DNA of 64,000 nucleotides from Agarivorans albus (lineage in GTDB: Bacteria; Pseudomonadota; Gammaproteobacteria; Enterobacterales; Celerinatantimonadaceae), in assembly GCF_019670105.1 (NCBI RefSeq), contig NZ_AP023032.1, forward strand, positions 2,536,972 through 2,600,971, given 5' to 3'. The notes below the pieces were generated by a model. That model was not told the origin of the DNA. It was given only the letters and a program-made list of their open reading frames with translations, and made no database searches. Each line of letters opens with the position of its first letter. The stretch's first letter is position 1. This document shows, piece after piece, positions 47,201 through 57,196 of the stretch. The translations under genes and the position numbers were made by a program.

Positions 47201-49123
47201 CCAAATTTGTGCTAAAGCTTGCTGGAAGTTATCGCGATTCTTTTCAATATCCAGCTCTTTAGAAGCTACAAAGGTCATAGCGAAATCGAGCAGCCAATAT
47301 ACTTTTCCATCGCTGGTGGTCAATCGATAAGGCGTTTCACCTATTACTCGTAACCCCATGTTCTCTAACATGGGTAAAATATCAGACAGGTGCAAAGGCT
47401 CATTTAGGTGAAACAGCTTTAAACGAACGTGGTTGCTATCGATGTTTTCTTCCTGAGGTCGATAGAACAGCATGCCTAACTGGTTTTCATCATCAAGATC
47501 TTCAAACTGAATAATATCGGCTACCGCTGAGCCCGGTAATACATTCTCTTTATAAGAACGAGGAAAAGCAGTTTGATATTTATTACTAAGCTGAATGGCC
47601 CGCTCTTCGCCAAAATTAGAAACAAGTGAATCTACTAAGCGGTCTTCCCAGGTTCTTGCGGCTTCAATAAGATTGGTTTGTAGGTCGCTCAAGTCAAACT
47701 CCTGATCGTTATTTTCTACACGCACCAAGTAATGGGTTCGCGCCATTGAACCTTCGGTGAAGTAAGTTGAGAACTCCACGTCTTCCTTAGACTTAAAATG
47801 CTCCTTAAGAATTTGCTGGCTATGGATCCGCAAAGCAGTGTTGTAGCGCTCTTTTGTGGTATACACCAAGCAAGAATAAAAGCGTCCGTATATATCCTTA
47901 CGTACAAACAACTTCACCAAATCACGTTCTTGGATTTGCTCTACGCCTAAACCAATGTTGAGTAACTCTTCTTCGGTGGCCTGAATAAGCTCATCACGGG
48001 GATAAGTTTCCATGATGTTTAGTAAAGATTTATAAGCGTGAGAGCCGGCAGGAAGATCTGAATTAACCATTATCTTCGCTAGCTTTTGGTTAATCAGAGG
48101 AATCTCTAGAGCACTACGGTTGTAGATAGAAGAGGCATACAAACCAATGAAACGGTGCTCACCAATCACTTTGCCACTTTTGTCAAAAACTTTAACCCCA
48201 ACATGGTCAATATAGGCTGGTCTATGAACCCTTGATTTGTGGTTGCTCTTATTTAACACCAAGGGGACTTGGTTGGTGGCTAAATCTCGCCCTGCGGTGG
48301 TGTAAGACGACAATGAGACAACTTGGCTGGTTACGTATTCTCGGTACAATCCTAAACTGCCAGTTTCATCAGGTATTAGCTGCAAATCGCCTTTTACTTG
48401 TTTAAGTGAATAGTGTCGATAGCCCATTAAGGTAAAGTTGTTATCCGACATCCAAGACAAAAAAGCGGTACTTTGGGCCAAAGATTGATCGTCTTTTGCG
48501 CCATTGCTATTAGCTAACTCATCCGCCACCGACTTTAACTTTTCGAGCATCGGTTGCCAGTCATTCACCACTACGTTAACTTCATCCAATACAGTGTTAA
48601 GTTCTTTATTTAGGCGTCGTAAGGCTTTTTCATCACTCTGGCGGTCGATCTCAATCATGAATACTGTTTGATTGCCAAGCTGGGCATGCTCTACATCATG
48701 AACGGCCGTCACTTTGTTATTATCATCTCGATCTAAGCGCATCGGTTGATGCATTAACAAGTGAGTATTAATGCCACTACGCCCTAAAGCCATGCGGATG
48801 GAGTCAACCAGAAACGGCGAATCTGGCACCACTATCTCGATAATTGTATGGCTAGATTGCCAACCATGGCGGCTCAGTTCGGGGTTATAAACCTTAATGT
48901 GGCGTTCGCAGGTTGAAGTATGATTAAGGGCATTCCAAAGCCCTACTCCTACTCCATATAAATCACTGTCGCTGCGATTGGCTAAATCATCACTGCCCAT
49001 GCCTGAAAACAGTCGTGAGAGAAACTCTTCGGCCAAGGGAGCAGCCGTTTTATCCAGTTTTTGATTGACGATTTGATAGACTTTTTTAAGCAGTACGGAG
49101 GCATGTTGCTGCGCTCTTGTCAT
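44291..49123 (-). CDS. NAD-specific glutamate dehydrogenase, large (GDH2/180-kDa type)
   Basis: 1610 residues, the 180-kDa class. The regulatory N-terminal ACT-like region covers about 1-700. The catalytic core spans about 780-1240, with RGGKVARGGLRWSDRREDFRTE, VPVGAKGGFVCK, VAVGDMAGDVFGNGML and IVGEGGNLGITQLGR. A helical C-terminal region follows. It oxidatively deaminates glutamate to 2-oxoglutarate for catabolism. RBS AAGGAATGCGTT precedes the ATG. Monocistronic. Confidence 0.95.
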   Translation of the reverse strand: MTRAQQHASVLLKKVYQIVNQKLDKTAAPLAEEFLSRLFSGMGSDDLANRSDSDLYGVGVGLWNALNHTSTCERHIKVYNPELSRHGWQSSHTIIEIVVPDSPFLVDSIRMALGRSGINTHLLMHQPMRLDRDDNNKVTAVHDVEHAQLGNQTVFMIEIDRQSDEKALRRLNKELNTVLDEVNVVVNDWQPMLEKLKSVADELANSNGAKDDQSLAQSTAFLSWMSDNNFTLMGYRHYSLKQVKGDLQLIPDETGSLGLYREYVTSQVVSLSSYTTAGRDLATNQVPLVLNKSNHKSRVHRPAYIDHVGVKVFDKSGKVIGEHRFIGLYASSIYNRSALEIPLINQKLAKIMVNSDLPAGSHAYKSLLNIMETYPRDELIQATEEELLNIGLGVEQIQERDLVKLFVRKDIYGRFYSCLVYTTKERYNTALRIHSQQILKEHFKSKEDVEFSTYFTEGSMARTHYLVRVENNDQEFDLSDLQTNLIEAARTWEDRLVDSLVSNFGEERAIQLSNKYQTAFPRSYKENVLPGSAVADIIQFEDLDDENQLGMLFYRPQEENIDSNHVRLKLFHLNEPLHLSDILPMLENMGLRVIGETPYRLTTSDGKVYWLLDFAMTFVASKELDIEKNRDNFQQALAQIWSGSLEDDGFNRLVLAAQASGRDVALLRAYAKYMRQIGSNFSQSYIEETFASYPDISVLLLELFRRRFNPSLKRSDKTEEKIEAKLISLLDAVENLDDDRIIRRYLEMIKATLRTNFYQLNQDKQVKDYISFKMNPSAISDMPQPVPMFEIFVYSPRVEGVHLRGGKVARGGLRWSDRREDFRTEVLGLVKAQQVKNTVIVPVGAKGGFVCKRLPSPSDRDAWLEEGKECYRTFIRGLLDITDNNVKGEIVPPKQVVRRDEDDPYLVVAADKGTATFSDIANKLSEEYQFWMGDAFASGGSNGYDHKGMGITARGAWESVKRHFREIGIDCQTTDFTCVAVGDMAGDVFGNGMLLSEHTCLVAAFNHMHIIIDPTPDSASSYKERKRLFELPRSSWADYDKSLISEGGGIFLRSAKSISLTPQIQKLLNTKEKSVTPNALIKLILCSSVDLFWNGGIGTYVKASSESDSEVGDRANDAVRVNGKQLGAKIVGEGGNLGITQLGRIEIASNGGRINTDFTDNVGGVDCSDNEVNIKILLNGLVSNGDLTEKQRNKLLVDMTENVSEIVLDNAYRQGQSISISEQLGAATVKEVIRFMHALERDNLLDRNLEFLPSDEELIERQSNGQGLTRPELAVLVAYGKMVLKEWFNVEEVTEDPYLSQTLITSFPLLLQQRYVAEMHQHPLKQEIVATRLANKVVDDVGFNFVTRLVEETGATPAEICNCYVTACEVFGVWELYEKIEGLDNKISAQLQLKMMDNLRRIIRRATRRFLTLRDRSLGIAQQIERYQPSYLQLQKNLMDVLAAEEVKLVNDESKQLQDQQVPAEIACAMAKMNSLYSVLDLTEVAEQAEQDIVAVAKLYFNLGTNIGLHWFLDQINLQSVDNHWQALARSSFREDLDWQQRQLTVSALKWASKMESNDPLDDWLAAHEPLLDRWNHMLADFKTGNTHEFAKFSVLLRELNLLNLNCSVN

Positions 49124-49282
49124 AACGCATTCCTTATCCTAGTAGAGTAATATTATTATTGTGTAAAACAATGGCTTATTGTTTATTTCAGTGTAGTTGG
49201 CTTTAGAAAATAATCGACAAAACAACCACTTTCACCTTACAAACAATTAAACCACGTTTTTACATATTTACAACATAGATGA

Positions 49283-49501
49283 CTAGACTTTTTGAAGTGA
49301 CAGAAATTTATTGTTGCTGTCAGTAGACAGGACAAAACGACCATTTATTCCGCTTCGGTCTAAAAAAGGCAAAAAGCGCAAAGCAGGGATCTGAATGCGC
49401 ATACCATTGCTATCTGTAGCAATAATAGAGCGGGCTGTTCCTCGGTATACCCGCTCAAACTCCTGATAAGAAATGTGAATATTAAAAAAGTACTGCTTCA
49501 T
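49283..49501 (-). CDS. DUF2835 family small protein
   Basis: 72 residues. FNIHISYQEFERVYRG followed by VIATDSNGMRIQIPA-type text (here SIIATDSNGMRIQIPALRFLP), then GINGRFVL, is the DUF2835 pattern of small cytoplasmic proteins found next to pepN. It starts 13 nt after the pepN stop on the same strand, so it is cotranscribed. Function unknown. Confidence 0.85.
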   Translation of the reverse strand: MKQYFFNIHISYQEFERVYRGTARSIIATDSNGMRIQIPALRFLPFLDRSGINGRFVLSTDSNNKFLSLQKV

Positions 49502-49514
49502 TGCTCGATTGCAC

Positions 49515-52139
49515 TTAGGCCTTAAGTTGTTGCAAGCCGTTTGTTACCTTTTCAAATAGATCTTTACTGAGGTCTTCCAGCTCAGCTAAGCGCTGCAACT
49601 GCTCAATAATGAGCGCTTTACGCTCATCATCCAATTTAACTGTTTGGATCAGCGGGGTAATCAAACGCGATGCAACTTGCGGGTTTTGAGTATTTAGTAC
49701 ACACAAGATATCGGTTAAGTAGCGATAACCAGAACCGTCTTTTGCGTGAAAGTGACGCGCATTGTTGTTAGCGAAACTACCAATTAAAGAGCGTACTCGG
49801 TTAGGGTTTTCCATACTAAAACTGGGGTGTTCCGCCAAGGCTTTTACCCTGGCTAAACTGCCCTCTTTGGCATAACTGGCTTCTAAAGCAAACCACTTAT
49901 CCATCACTAAGCCATCATGTTGCCAGTTTTGCTCGTAGTCTTTAAACATTGCATCTCGCTGCTGAATACCGGCATTGTTAGCAGCCGACATAGCAGCCAA
50001 TTTATTAGTCATGGTTGGGCTATCGAAATAGGCCGCTGCAACTAACTCTGGCTGAGTATGCGCCACATATTGTAAACATGCGGCACGTAGCGAGCGCAAA
50101 TTAATATCATCATGGGCCAAGCTCTGTTTATCGGCTTTTGCACAAGCTTGCTCTAAGGCTGCAAATTGCTCAGGCAATGCGACAGCTAAACTATAAATGA
50201 AAAAGTCTCGAGCTTGAGCAATTGCATCAATATCTACTTGGGCAAAACCATCAGCAATTTCATTCTCACCACTAATGGTAAGTAGCTCTGCCAATAAACC
50301 TTTATCAATTGAGGTATCTTCTAATAGCAGCTTAAAGGTATTAATAATCGCCTCTTCTAGCTGCAAATTGTTACCTGCTTGAACTTGTTCTACGGCTTGT
50401 TTCATCCACGCGCTAACTAGCTTTTGCATGCCGTCCCAGCGCGCAAAAGTATTGCTGGCATGATTGATAATTAGCAGCAGTTGGTCTGTGCTGTATTCCA
50501 TATCTAGTTTTACAGGGGCTGAGAACTCTTGCAGCATTACCAATGTAGGTTGCTCACTAATGCCTTCAAAGTGCCAGGTTTGTTGCTGCTGAGTAAGCTC
50601 TAATACTGAAGAAACAGCTTGCCCATTCGAGTTAAGCGCTAAAGCTTCGCCATTGCTGCTTAACAACTCTACAGACACTGGAATATGCAATGCTTGTTTC
50701 TCGCTTTGTTCAGCGGTAGCTGGTGTATGCTGGTGAATGGTTAAGCTGTACTGTTGTTTAGCTTCATTGTATTCACTTTGAACTTTAAGCACCGGTGTGC
50801 CTGACTGACTGTACCAGCGCTTGAACAGGCTTAAATCTTTGCCGCTAGCATCTTGCATCGCATTCACAAAATCATCGCAAGTTACCGCTTGGCCATCGTG
50901 GCGCTCCACGTAGGTTTTCATACCCGCTTGAAAACCCTCTTCGCCTAGCAAGGTATGCAGCATACGAATCACTTCCGAGCCTTTTTCATACACTGTTAAG
51001 GTGTAAAAGTTATTCATCTCAATCACCTTATCTGGGCGAATGGGATGCGCCATAGGCCCTGCATCTTCGGCAAATTGATGACTGCGTAATATACGAACAT
51101 TCTTAATTCGATTTACTGCTCGCGAGCCTAAATCAGAACTAAATTCTTGGTCGCGAAAAACCGTTAAACCTTCTTTTAACGATAACTGAAACCAATCACG
51201 ACAAGTAATACGGTTGCCGGTCCAGTTATGGAAGTACTCATGACCAATTACCGCTTCAATGCCTAAAAAGTCGTTGTCTGTGGCACTCTGTTTATTAGCC
51301 AGAACATATTTAGAGTTAAATACGTTTAGGCCTTTGTTTTCCATTGCGCCCATGTTGAAGAAATCGACGGCAACAATCATATAGATATCAAGGTCGTACT
51401 CTAAGCCAAAGCGCGCTTCATCCCAACGCATTGCCGCTTTTAGCGATGCCATCGCGTGTTCGGTACGATCTAAATTGCCTTTATCAACAAATAACTCCAA
51501 CGCAATAGTTCTACCCGATTGGGTAACAAAACTATCTTCTAACAAGTCAAAATCACCAGCAACCAAAGCAAATAAATAGCTTGGTTTAGGGAATGGGTCT
51601 TGCCAGCTTACCCAGTGTTTACCACCGGCTAACTCGCCTTGATCAATCTTGTTACCATTCGATAGCAAAAACGGATATTGGGCTTTATCGGCAATAATTT
51701 TAGTGCTGTAAGTAGCCAACACGTCCGGTCGGTCTAAAAAGTAGGTGATTCGGCGAAAGCCCTCTGCTTCACACTGAGTACAAAAAGCATCACCCGATTG
51801 ATACAAACCTTCAAAGGCTTTATTTTCTTTAGGGTTAACTCGAGTCACTACTTCTAACTCAAAACGCGCTGGCAATTCACTAATAACTAACTGCCCTTCA
51901 CTCACTTGATAAGCATCATGAGTTTGCTGATTAACTTTAATACTCAGCAGCTCCAGTTTTTCACCATCAAGCACTAGGTCGGTAATGTCATTTGTCTGCC
52001 TAACCACCGTTGATACAGCGATAACTTTGGTAGCACTAGGATCTAAATCGAACTCTAAGGCAACACTTTCGATAGTGTAATCAGGCGCTTTATAATCTGA
52101 ACGGTACTTGGCTGTAGGTTGAGCTGATGAGTCGGCCAT
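49515..52139 (-). CDS. pepN: Aminopeptidase N
   Basis: 874 residues (E. coli 870). The M1 exopeptidase motif GAMENKGLN and the zinc motif HEYFHNWTGNR (HExxH-x18-E) are intact, with the expected C-terminal helical domain. RBS AGGAAGTGTC lies before the ATG. Broad-specificity cytoplasmic aminopeptidase. Cotranscribed with the DUF2835 gene. Confidence 0.96.
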   Translation of the reverse strand: MADSSAQPTAKYRSDYKAPDYTIESVALEFDLDPSATKVIAVSTVVRQTNDITDLVLDGEKLELLSIKVNQQTHDAYQVSEGQLVISELPARFELEVVTRVNPKENKAFEGLYQSGDAFCTQCEAEGFRRITYFLDRPDVLATYSTKIIADKAQYPFLLSNGNKIDQGELAGGKHWVSWQDPFPKPSYLFALVAGDFDLLEDSFVTQSGRTIALELFVDKGNLDRTEHAMASLKAAMRWDEARFGLEYDLDIYMIVAVDFFNMGAMENKGLNVFNSKYVLANKQSATDNDFLGIEAVIGHEYFHNWTGNRITCRDWFQLSLKEGLTVFRDQEFSSDLGSRAVNRIKNVRILRSHQFAEDAGPMAHPIRPDKVIEMNNFYTLTVYEKGSEVIRMLHTLLGEEGFQAGMKTYVERHDGQAVTCDDFVNAMQDASGKDLSLFKRWYSQSGTPVLKVQSEYNEAKQQYSLTIHQHTPATAEQSEKQALHIPVSVELLSSNGEALALNSNGQAVSSVLELTQQQQTWHFEGISEQPTLVMLQEFSAPVKLDMEYSTDQLLLIINHASNTFARWDGMQKLVSAWMKQAVEQVQAGNNLQLEEAIINTFKLLLEDTSIDKGLLAELLTISGENEIADGFAQVDIDAIAQARDFFIYSLAVALPEQFAALEQACAKADKQSLAHDDINLRSLRAACLQYVAHTQPELVAAAYFDSPTMTNKLAAMSAANNAGIQQRDAMFKDYEQNWQHDGLVMDKWFALEASYAKEGSLARVKALAEHPSFSMENPNRVRSLIGSFANNNARHFHAKDGSGYRYLTDILCVLNTQNPQVASRLITPLIQTVKLDDERKALIIEQLQRLAELEDLSKDLFEKVTNGLQQLKA

Positions 52140-52237
52140 GACACTTCCTTATTTGAGAAAAGAGAAAATCTTGTAAGCAGATTTTATTGTAAAAGATAAT
52201 AGTATGCGCAGCTAACGCTTTGTTGCTGCTTTAAAAA

Positions 52238-52265
52238 CAAAAAAGCCGGCCTAAGCCGGCTTTTT
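52238..52265 (-). terminator. Terminator of NSS transporter gene
   Basis: AAAGCCGGC-CTAA-GCCGGCTTT followed on the minus strand by a T-run, 14 nt past the stop. Confidence 0.92.
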
Positions 52266-52278
52266 AGATACGTTCAGC

Positions 52279-53658
52279 TTAAAAAGACAATAAGCCAATC
52301 GCATTTAAGAAAACTACCGCAATGGCAATTGGTGAGATAAAGCGAACGCTCTTCGAGAACATTTGGAAGGCTTGGCTCTCTAAGCCCATGCCTTGCTTCA
52401 CTTTGTCAGCTTGAACAATCCAGCCAACAAATACAGAAATAAACAAGCCGCCTAAAGGCAGTAGAATATTAGCAGTAATGTAATCTAAAACTTCGAAGAA
52501 GTTTTTACCCATTGGGCTTTCTTCAAACTGGAAGATTTCCCAGCCAGCAAATGAGCCAATAGTGCCTAAGCTTAATAGCCAAACCGCACTACCAGAAACA
52601 ACCGCAGCAACGTTACGGCGGAAACCTTTACGCTCAACTAAGTAAGCAGAAGTTGATTCAAGCAACGCCAAGGCTGAAGTAAAGGCAGCAACGGTTACCA
52701 TTACGAAGAATACTGTAGAGATCACGCCACCTAGTGGCATAGTTCCAAAGGCAATTGGCAATGATACAAACAGTAAACCAGGACCTGCGCTTGGCTCAAT
52801 ACCGTTGGCAAATACAATTGGGTAAATAGCTAAACCAGCCATTAGCGCCACAACGGTATCGGCAATTGCGATGTAAATAGAGGTTTTAGCAATTGAAGCA
52901 CCTTCCGGAAGGTAAGCGCCATAAACCATCATAATCCCTGACGACAAACTCAAGGTGAAGAATGCATGACCCAGTGCCATAAGCACGCCATTAATTGTCA
53001 GCTTCGAGAAGTCTGGGCTGAACATAAAGCTAACTGCAGCGCCAAAATCACCGGTTACTGCTGCATAAATCATAATGATGGTTAGCAATACAAACAGTGC
53101 AGGCATTAGTAAAGTAACAATGCGCTCTAAACCTTTGGTTACGCCTTTAGCTAAAACAACTACAGTGCCCACAATTACCAAAGTAGCCCATAAAACAAGC
53201 TGCTTGGGATCAGAGGTTAATGCGTCGAATAAAGCGCCAATTTGTTTTGCGTCACCCGCTGCAGCGCTAATATCGCCACCCGCAGATTTGAATACATACG
53301 CAACTGCCCAACCAGCAATAACGATGTAAAAGCTTAATACCAAAAAGCCCGCTAATACGCCCATGCCACCAATAAATGCCCAGTTCTTAGAACGACCATT
53401 TTCTATAGCAACTTTAGCGACCGCGTTGGCAGGAGTAGAACGACCTTGTTTACCTAAGTAAACCTCGGCCATCATCACTGGGATACCAATGAATAAAATA
53501 CAAAGAAGATAGACAAGAACAAAGGCACCACCGCCGTTCTCACCCATAATATAAGGGAATTTCCAAATGTTACCGAGGCCTACAGCTGCGCCGGTGGCAG
53601 CCAAAATGTAAGCAAAGTTACTTGACCAGCGATTACTCACCGAAGTGTTATTACTCAT
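52279..53658 (-). CDS. Sodium:neurotransmitter symporter (NSS/SNF) family transporter
   Basis: 459 residues with about 11-12 membrane spans. The family signature is GAAVGLGNIWKFPYIMGENGGGAFVLVY, holding the unwound TM1 sodium/substrate site. The LeuT-type bacterial family imports amino acids with sodium. The ATG at 53658 is preferred over 53697 because AAGAGAAAATC lies before it and the N-terminus then matches bacterial homologues. Substrate cannot be told. Monocistronic. Confidence 0.9.
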   Translation of the reverse strand: MSNNTSVSNRWSSNFAYILAATGAAVGLGNIWKFPYIMGENGGGAFVLVYLLCILFIGIPVMMAEVYLGKQGRSTPANAVAKVAIENGRSKNWAFIGGMGVLAGFLVLSFYIVIAGWAVAYVFKSAGGDISAAAGDAKQIGALFDALTSDPKQLVLWATLVIVGTVVVLAKGVTKGLERIVTLLMPALFVLLTIIMIYAAVTGDFGAAVSFMFSPDFSKLTINGVLMALGHAFFTLSLSSGIMMVYGAYLPEGASIAKTSIYIAIADTVVALMAGLAIYPIVFANGIEPSAGPGLLFVSLPIAFGTMPLGGVISTVFFVMVTVAAFTSALALLESTSAYLVERKGFRRNVAAVVSGSAVWLLSLGTIGSFAGWEIFQFEESPMGKNFFEVLDYITANILLPLGGLFISVFVGWIVQADKVKQGMGLESQAFQMFSKSVRFISPIAIAVVFLNAIGLLSF

Positions 53659-53856
53659 GATTTTCTCTTTTATATTGTGTTTGCTAATTGCGTCCATGAT
53701 TTTAGGGCGCCAATATAAGCATAAACAAAGGGAAAATTACAGCCAAAATGAATCTTTATGCTGAAATTATGCGGTCTGTCGGCACAAGCAATCTACAAAT
53801 AGTTCAACAACAAGTTAATCCACCTGAATAGTCATTCTGAACTATTGCATTAAACA

Positions 53857-55233
53857 TCAATTAAACGCTTGCCACTGTTGCTCTAACCATTCCTTTTCAT
53901 AGCGTAGTATGGGATGTAAGGTTTGTCTTTTCTTTACTGCAGTTGCTTCTTGTTCGTTTAAAGAAACCCCATTTGCCATCAATACAAATGGCCTTAACTG
54001 ATCACCTTTTTCGATAAAGCCAACTAAGTTGACTACCCCATTTACATAACCACTTTTAGCCAGCACCTGCGCCTTTAAAGGCGCACGAGTCAAACTACGA
54101 CGATATTTTAAGGTGCCGGTTTGTCCAGCAATAGGTAGGCGTTTAATTAAGGCTTGTAACTGTGGATCTGATTGCCAAAGCTGCATGACCTGATACAGCA
54201 GGTTTGCACTAATCAGGTTCTCTCTAGATAAACCTGAACCATCGCGAATTTGTGCGCGGCTTAAATCAAGCCCCAAAGCGTTTAATTGTTCAACTACAAC
54301 TTTACTGGCTTGCTGATATGTACCAGCGCGCTGTTGCTCTCTGGCTAAAGTTTTAAATACGCTATCTGCCGTCAAGTTGTCGGATTCAACCAGCATATAC
54401 TCTAATAACTCAAGTAACGGCGCAGAGAGGTGATTAACGCTCTCAGAATAAGGACTAAGTTGCTGCTGGTACGAAATATTGCCTTTAAAGCTTAAGCCCG
54501 CTCTCGCCAAGCTTCGCTTTAACTTCGTTGAAAAATAACGCTGTTCATCGTTAATCGAAAAACGTAATGGCATCATGCTGCTATTCGCCTTTATACAACC
54601 TTGCAGCGAATACTGGTTATGATCACCCACACGCAGATTTTGCTCACAATCGGGATGATTTTGGCTCACAGTAATAATTTGATTGTCGATGTTGAGTAGA
54701 CGGGAATCACTAATATGTAGACGGCTTAACTGCCCTACCTTGCCCGGCTTTAAATTACCGTTAATACAGTTGTTATCAATATTTAGAGAGCTAGCTGGCG
54801 CAGCAAAACAAATACCGATGTCATTCCATACTTGCCCTTGGCTTCGGTTATGGCCTGTAAACTCGCTGTCATCAACTTGAATAGACGCGACTTTAGAACC
54901 AAAACGTGTTTTAGCTTTATTCAGCAGTGCAACTAAATCTTGGCTGGTAAAACTCGGATCGCCGCGCATGTGTAAGCGAAGATGCATGCCTTTATCACTG
55001 GGTTTAATGCTCAACTTAGTGGTATAGCGGTAATCTTTACCTAGTTGCTTAAGGGCAACGGTTGCGGTTACTACTTTAAGAGTGCTGGCGGGAGTTAACA
55101 GTAAATCAGCATGTTGTGAGCTATCAGGGCTAACAAAACTGATCAAGGCACCAGGTGGCTCAACGATCGCATGGACAAAAAAGGGTGTAAGAACAATAGA
55201 AAGGAAAGCTGAAAATCTAACAATAGCCCGCAT
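53857..55233 (-). CDS. dacB: D-alanyl-D-alanine carboxypeptidase/endopeptidase (PBP4)
   Basis: 458 residues. Signal peptide ends about FVHA. Class C PBP motifs: S-x-x-K in TPASTLK, SDN in VESDNLTADS, and K-S-G in LAKSGYVNG. A long insertion between S-x-x-K and SDN is typical of PBP4. It trims and cleaves peptidoglycan cross-links in the periplasm. The ATG at 55233 is preferred over an upstream TTG. Confidence 0.92.
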   Translation of the reverse strand: MRAIVRFSAFLSIVLTPFFVHAIVEPPGALISFVSPDSSQHADLLLTPASTLKVVTATVALKQLGKDYRYTTKLSIKPSDKGMHLRLHMRGDPSFTSQDLVALLNKAKTRFGSKVASIQVDDSEFTGHNRSQGQVWNDIGICFAAPASSLNIDNNCINGNLKPGKVGQLSRLHISDSRLLNIDNQIITVSQNHPDCEQNLRVGDHNQYSLQGCIKANSSMMPLRFSINDEQRYFSTKLKRSLARAGLSFKGNISYQQQLSPYSESVNHLSAPLLELLEYMLVESDNLTADSVFKTLAREQQRAGTYQQASKVVVEQLNALGLDLSRAQIRDGSGLSRENLISANLLYQVMQLWQSDPQLQALIKRLPIAGQTGTLKYRRSLTRAPLKAQVLAKSGYVNGVVNLVGFIEKGDQLRPFVLMANGVSLNEQEATAVKKRQTLHPILRYEKEWLEQQWQAFN

Positions 55234-55270
55234 AGTTGCCAAACTCTAATAAACAATATGCCGAGTATAT

Positions 55271-55299
55271 AAAAAAAGGTGAACCTAAGTTCACCTTTT
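55271..55299 (-). terminator. Terminator of deaD
   Basis: AAAAGGTGAAC-CTAA-GTTCACCTTTT with T-run on the minus strand. It lies between the deaD stop (55319) and the dacB start. Confidence 0.9.
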
Positions 55300-55318
55300 C
55301 TTTTGCTAAGTTAATCGC

Positions 55319-57034
55319 TTACTGAGCAATTAACTCTAAGCGCATCGCACGTTGGCGAACAAAGCTGCGTTTTAAGTGATTAAATGTCTTTTCAGGCATT
55401 CCACTTGGTAGCTCAACCGTTGAGTAGCTATCAAACAACTTAACACTACCAATGTAATCACTGCTAATGTTTGCTTCGTTAGCAATAGCACCAACAATAT
55501 GCTTAGTTTGCACACCGTGTTCTTTACCTGCATCAACACGGTAAGTATTCATTTCCACGTCTGCAGTACGGCGTTTGCGTTTAGCACCGCCTTCACCACG
55601 TTCGTTGCGCTCACCACGTTGACCGCGATGGTTGCGCTCGCCACGCTCACCGCGTTGGCCTCGGTGACCACGTTCTTTATCTTTGCTAAAGCGAGCTGAG
55701 CGAGGCTCTGGATCAGCAGGCAATTTGAACGGACGCGCAGTTTGCGCTTGGAACAACAACGCAGTAGCGAGTTCAAGTTCGCTCATGCCTAGGTTGGTCG
55801 CAAGTTCAGATGCAATGCTTTGGTAATCTTCAAGCTTGGCATTTTCTACCGCTGCAGCCAGCTTGTCTTGGAAGCTAGAAACGCGCTTCTTCTCGATTTC
55901 TTCACGAGTAGGTAGCTGCATTTGCTCAATTTTATGACGAGTTACACGTTCAATATTGCGTAACAAACGTTGCTCGCGGTAACCAACAAACATGACTGCT
56001 TTACCACTACGTCCAGCACGACCAGTACGGCCAATACGGTGAACATAGGCTTCTGCATCGTAAGGAATGTCAAAGTTAACCACTAAGCCAATACGTTCTA
56101 CATCTAAGCCACGTGCAGCAACATCGGTAGCTACAACAATGTCTAACTTGCCAGATTTTAAGCGTGTAATGGTACGCTCACGCATGCTTTGGTTCATATC
56201 ACCGTTTAATGCGGCAACACTAAAGCCTTTTGCTTCTAGGCGTTCTGCAATATCGGTGGTAGACGTTTTAGTTCGAGCAAAAATAATTGAAGCGCTATCA
56301 CAGTTAACTTCTAGAATGCGGGCCAACGCTTCTATCTTGTTTAAACCAGCAACATGCCAGTAGAACTGATCAATATTTGATACTGTTTGAGTCTTAGCCG
56401 CAATTTTTACTTCTTTTGGCTCAGACATGTAATTTTTGGTGATGTTTTTGATTGCCGGCGGCATAGTTGCCGAGAACAACGCTGTTTGGCGCTGCTTAGG
56501 CATATCACGCATAATGCGTTCTACATCGTCAATAAAGCCCATACGAAGCATTTCGTCAGCTTCGTCTAATACTAAGGCTTTAAGTTGATCTAGTTTCAAC
56601 TTACCGCGATCTAGGTGGTCGATAGTACGACCAGGAGTACCTACAACAATTTGCGGGCCACGACGTAGCTCTTTAATTTGCTGGCCGTAATCTGCACCGC
56701 CATAAATAGCCAATACACGTAAACCAGGAATATTGCGGCTAAAGTCTTTAATTGCATCAGCAACTTGGTTTGCTAGCTCACGCGTTGGTGCAAGAACCAA
56801 CATTTGAGGAGCATTAAGCTTTGGATCAAGTTTGGCAATTAAAGGAAGAGAAAACGCGGCCGTTTTACCGGTGCCAGTTTGTGCCAAGCCAAGTACATCA
56901 TGTCCTTCCAGCAGTAACGGAATGGTCTTTTCCTGAATCGGAGACGGCGTCTCAAATCCAATCTCGGAAATAGCGTTTAAAATCGTTTCAGGTAGAGCGA
57001 ATTGCTCAAAACTTGAACTGCTGGATTCTGTCAT
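55319..57034 (-). CDS. deaD: DEAD-box RNA helicase DeaD/CsdA
   Basis: 571 residues. Helicase motifs: Q-motif FETPSPIQ, Walker A AQTGTGKT, VLDEADEML, FSATMPP, and HRIGRTGRAGR. An RNA-binding DbpA/CsdA-type domain lies at about 490-565 (YRVDAGKEHGVQTKHIVGAI), preceded by an Arg/Gly/Glu-rich low-complexity stretch at about 445-480. The repeated GHRGQRGER/NHRGQRGER units there are an internal near-repeat. Cold-shock and ribosome-assembly helicase. Shorter than E. coli CsdA (629) because the C-terminal tail is missing. Confidence 0.93.
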   Translation of the reverse strand: MTESSSSSFEQFALPETILNAISEIGFETPSPIQEKTIPLLLEGHDVLGLAQTGTGKTAAFSLPLIAKLDPKLNAPQMLVLAPTRELANQVADAIKDFSRNIPGLRVLAIYGGADYGQQIKELRRGPQIVVGTPGRTIDHLDRGKLKLDQLKALVLDEADEMLRMGFIDDVERIMRDMPKQRQTALFSATMPPAIKNITKNYMSEPKEVKIAAKTQTVSNIDQFYWHVAGLNKIEALARILEVNCDSASIIFARTKTSTTDIAERLEAKGFSVAALNGDMNQSMRERTITRLKSGKLDIVVATDVAARGLDVERIGLVVNFDIPYDAEAYVHRIGRTGRAGRSGKAVMFVGYREQRLLRNIERVTRHKIEQMQLPTREEIEKKRVSSFQDKLAAAVENAKLEDYQSIASELATNLGMSELELATALLFQAQTARPFKLPADPEPRSARFSKDKERGHRGQRGERGERNHRGQRGERNERGEGGAKRKRRTADVEMNTYRVDAGKEHGVQTKHIVGAIANEANISSDYIGSVKLFDSYSTVELPSGMPEKTFNHLKRSFVRQRAMRLELIAQ

Positions 57035-57144
57035 ATTTGGCCCACAATTATTTAAAGGATGCGCACTATACGCTTTTGATCACAAAAAGTCTCATTGATT
57101 TTAGCTTTTTATAGAAAAACATTGACCATCTTGATATGGACCAA

Positions 57145-57170
57145 TAAAAAACCGCTCTAGTGAGCGGTTT
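57145..57170 (-). terminator. Terminator of grxD
   Basis: AAACCGCTC-TAGT-GAGCGGTTT followed on the minus strand by TTTTTATTG. It lies 27 nt past the grxD stop. Confidence 0.9.
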
Positions 57171-57196
57171 ATTTTCTTTAAGTATAGAAGAAATTT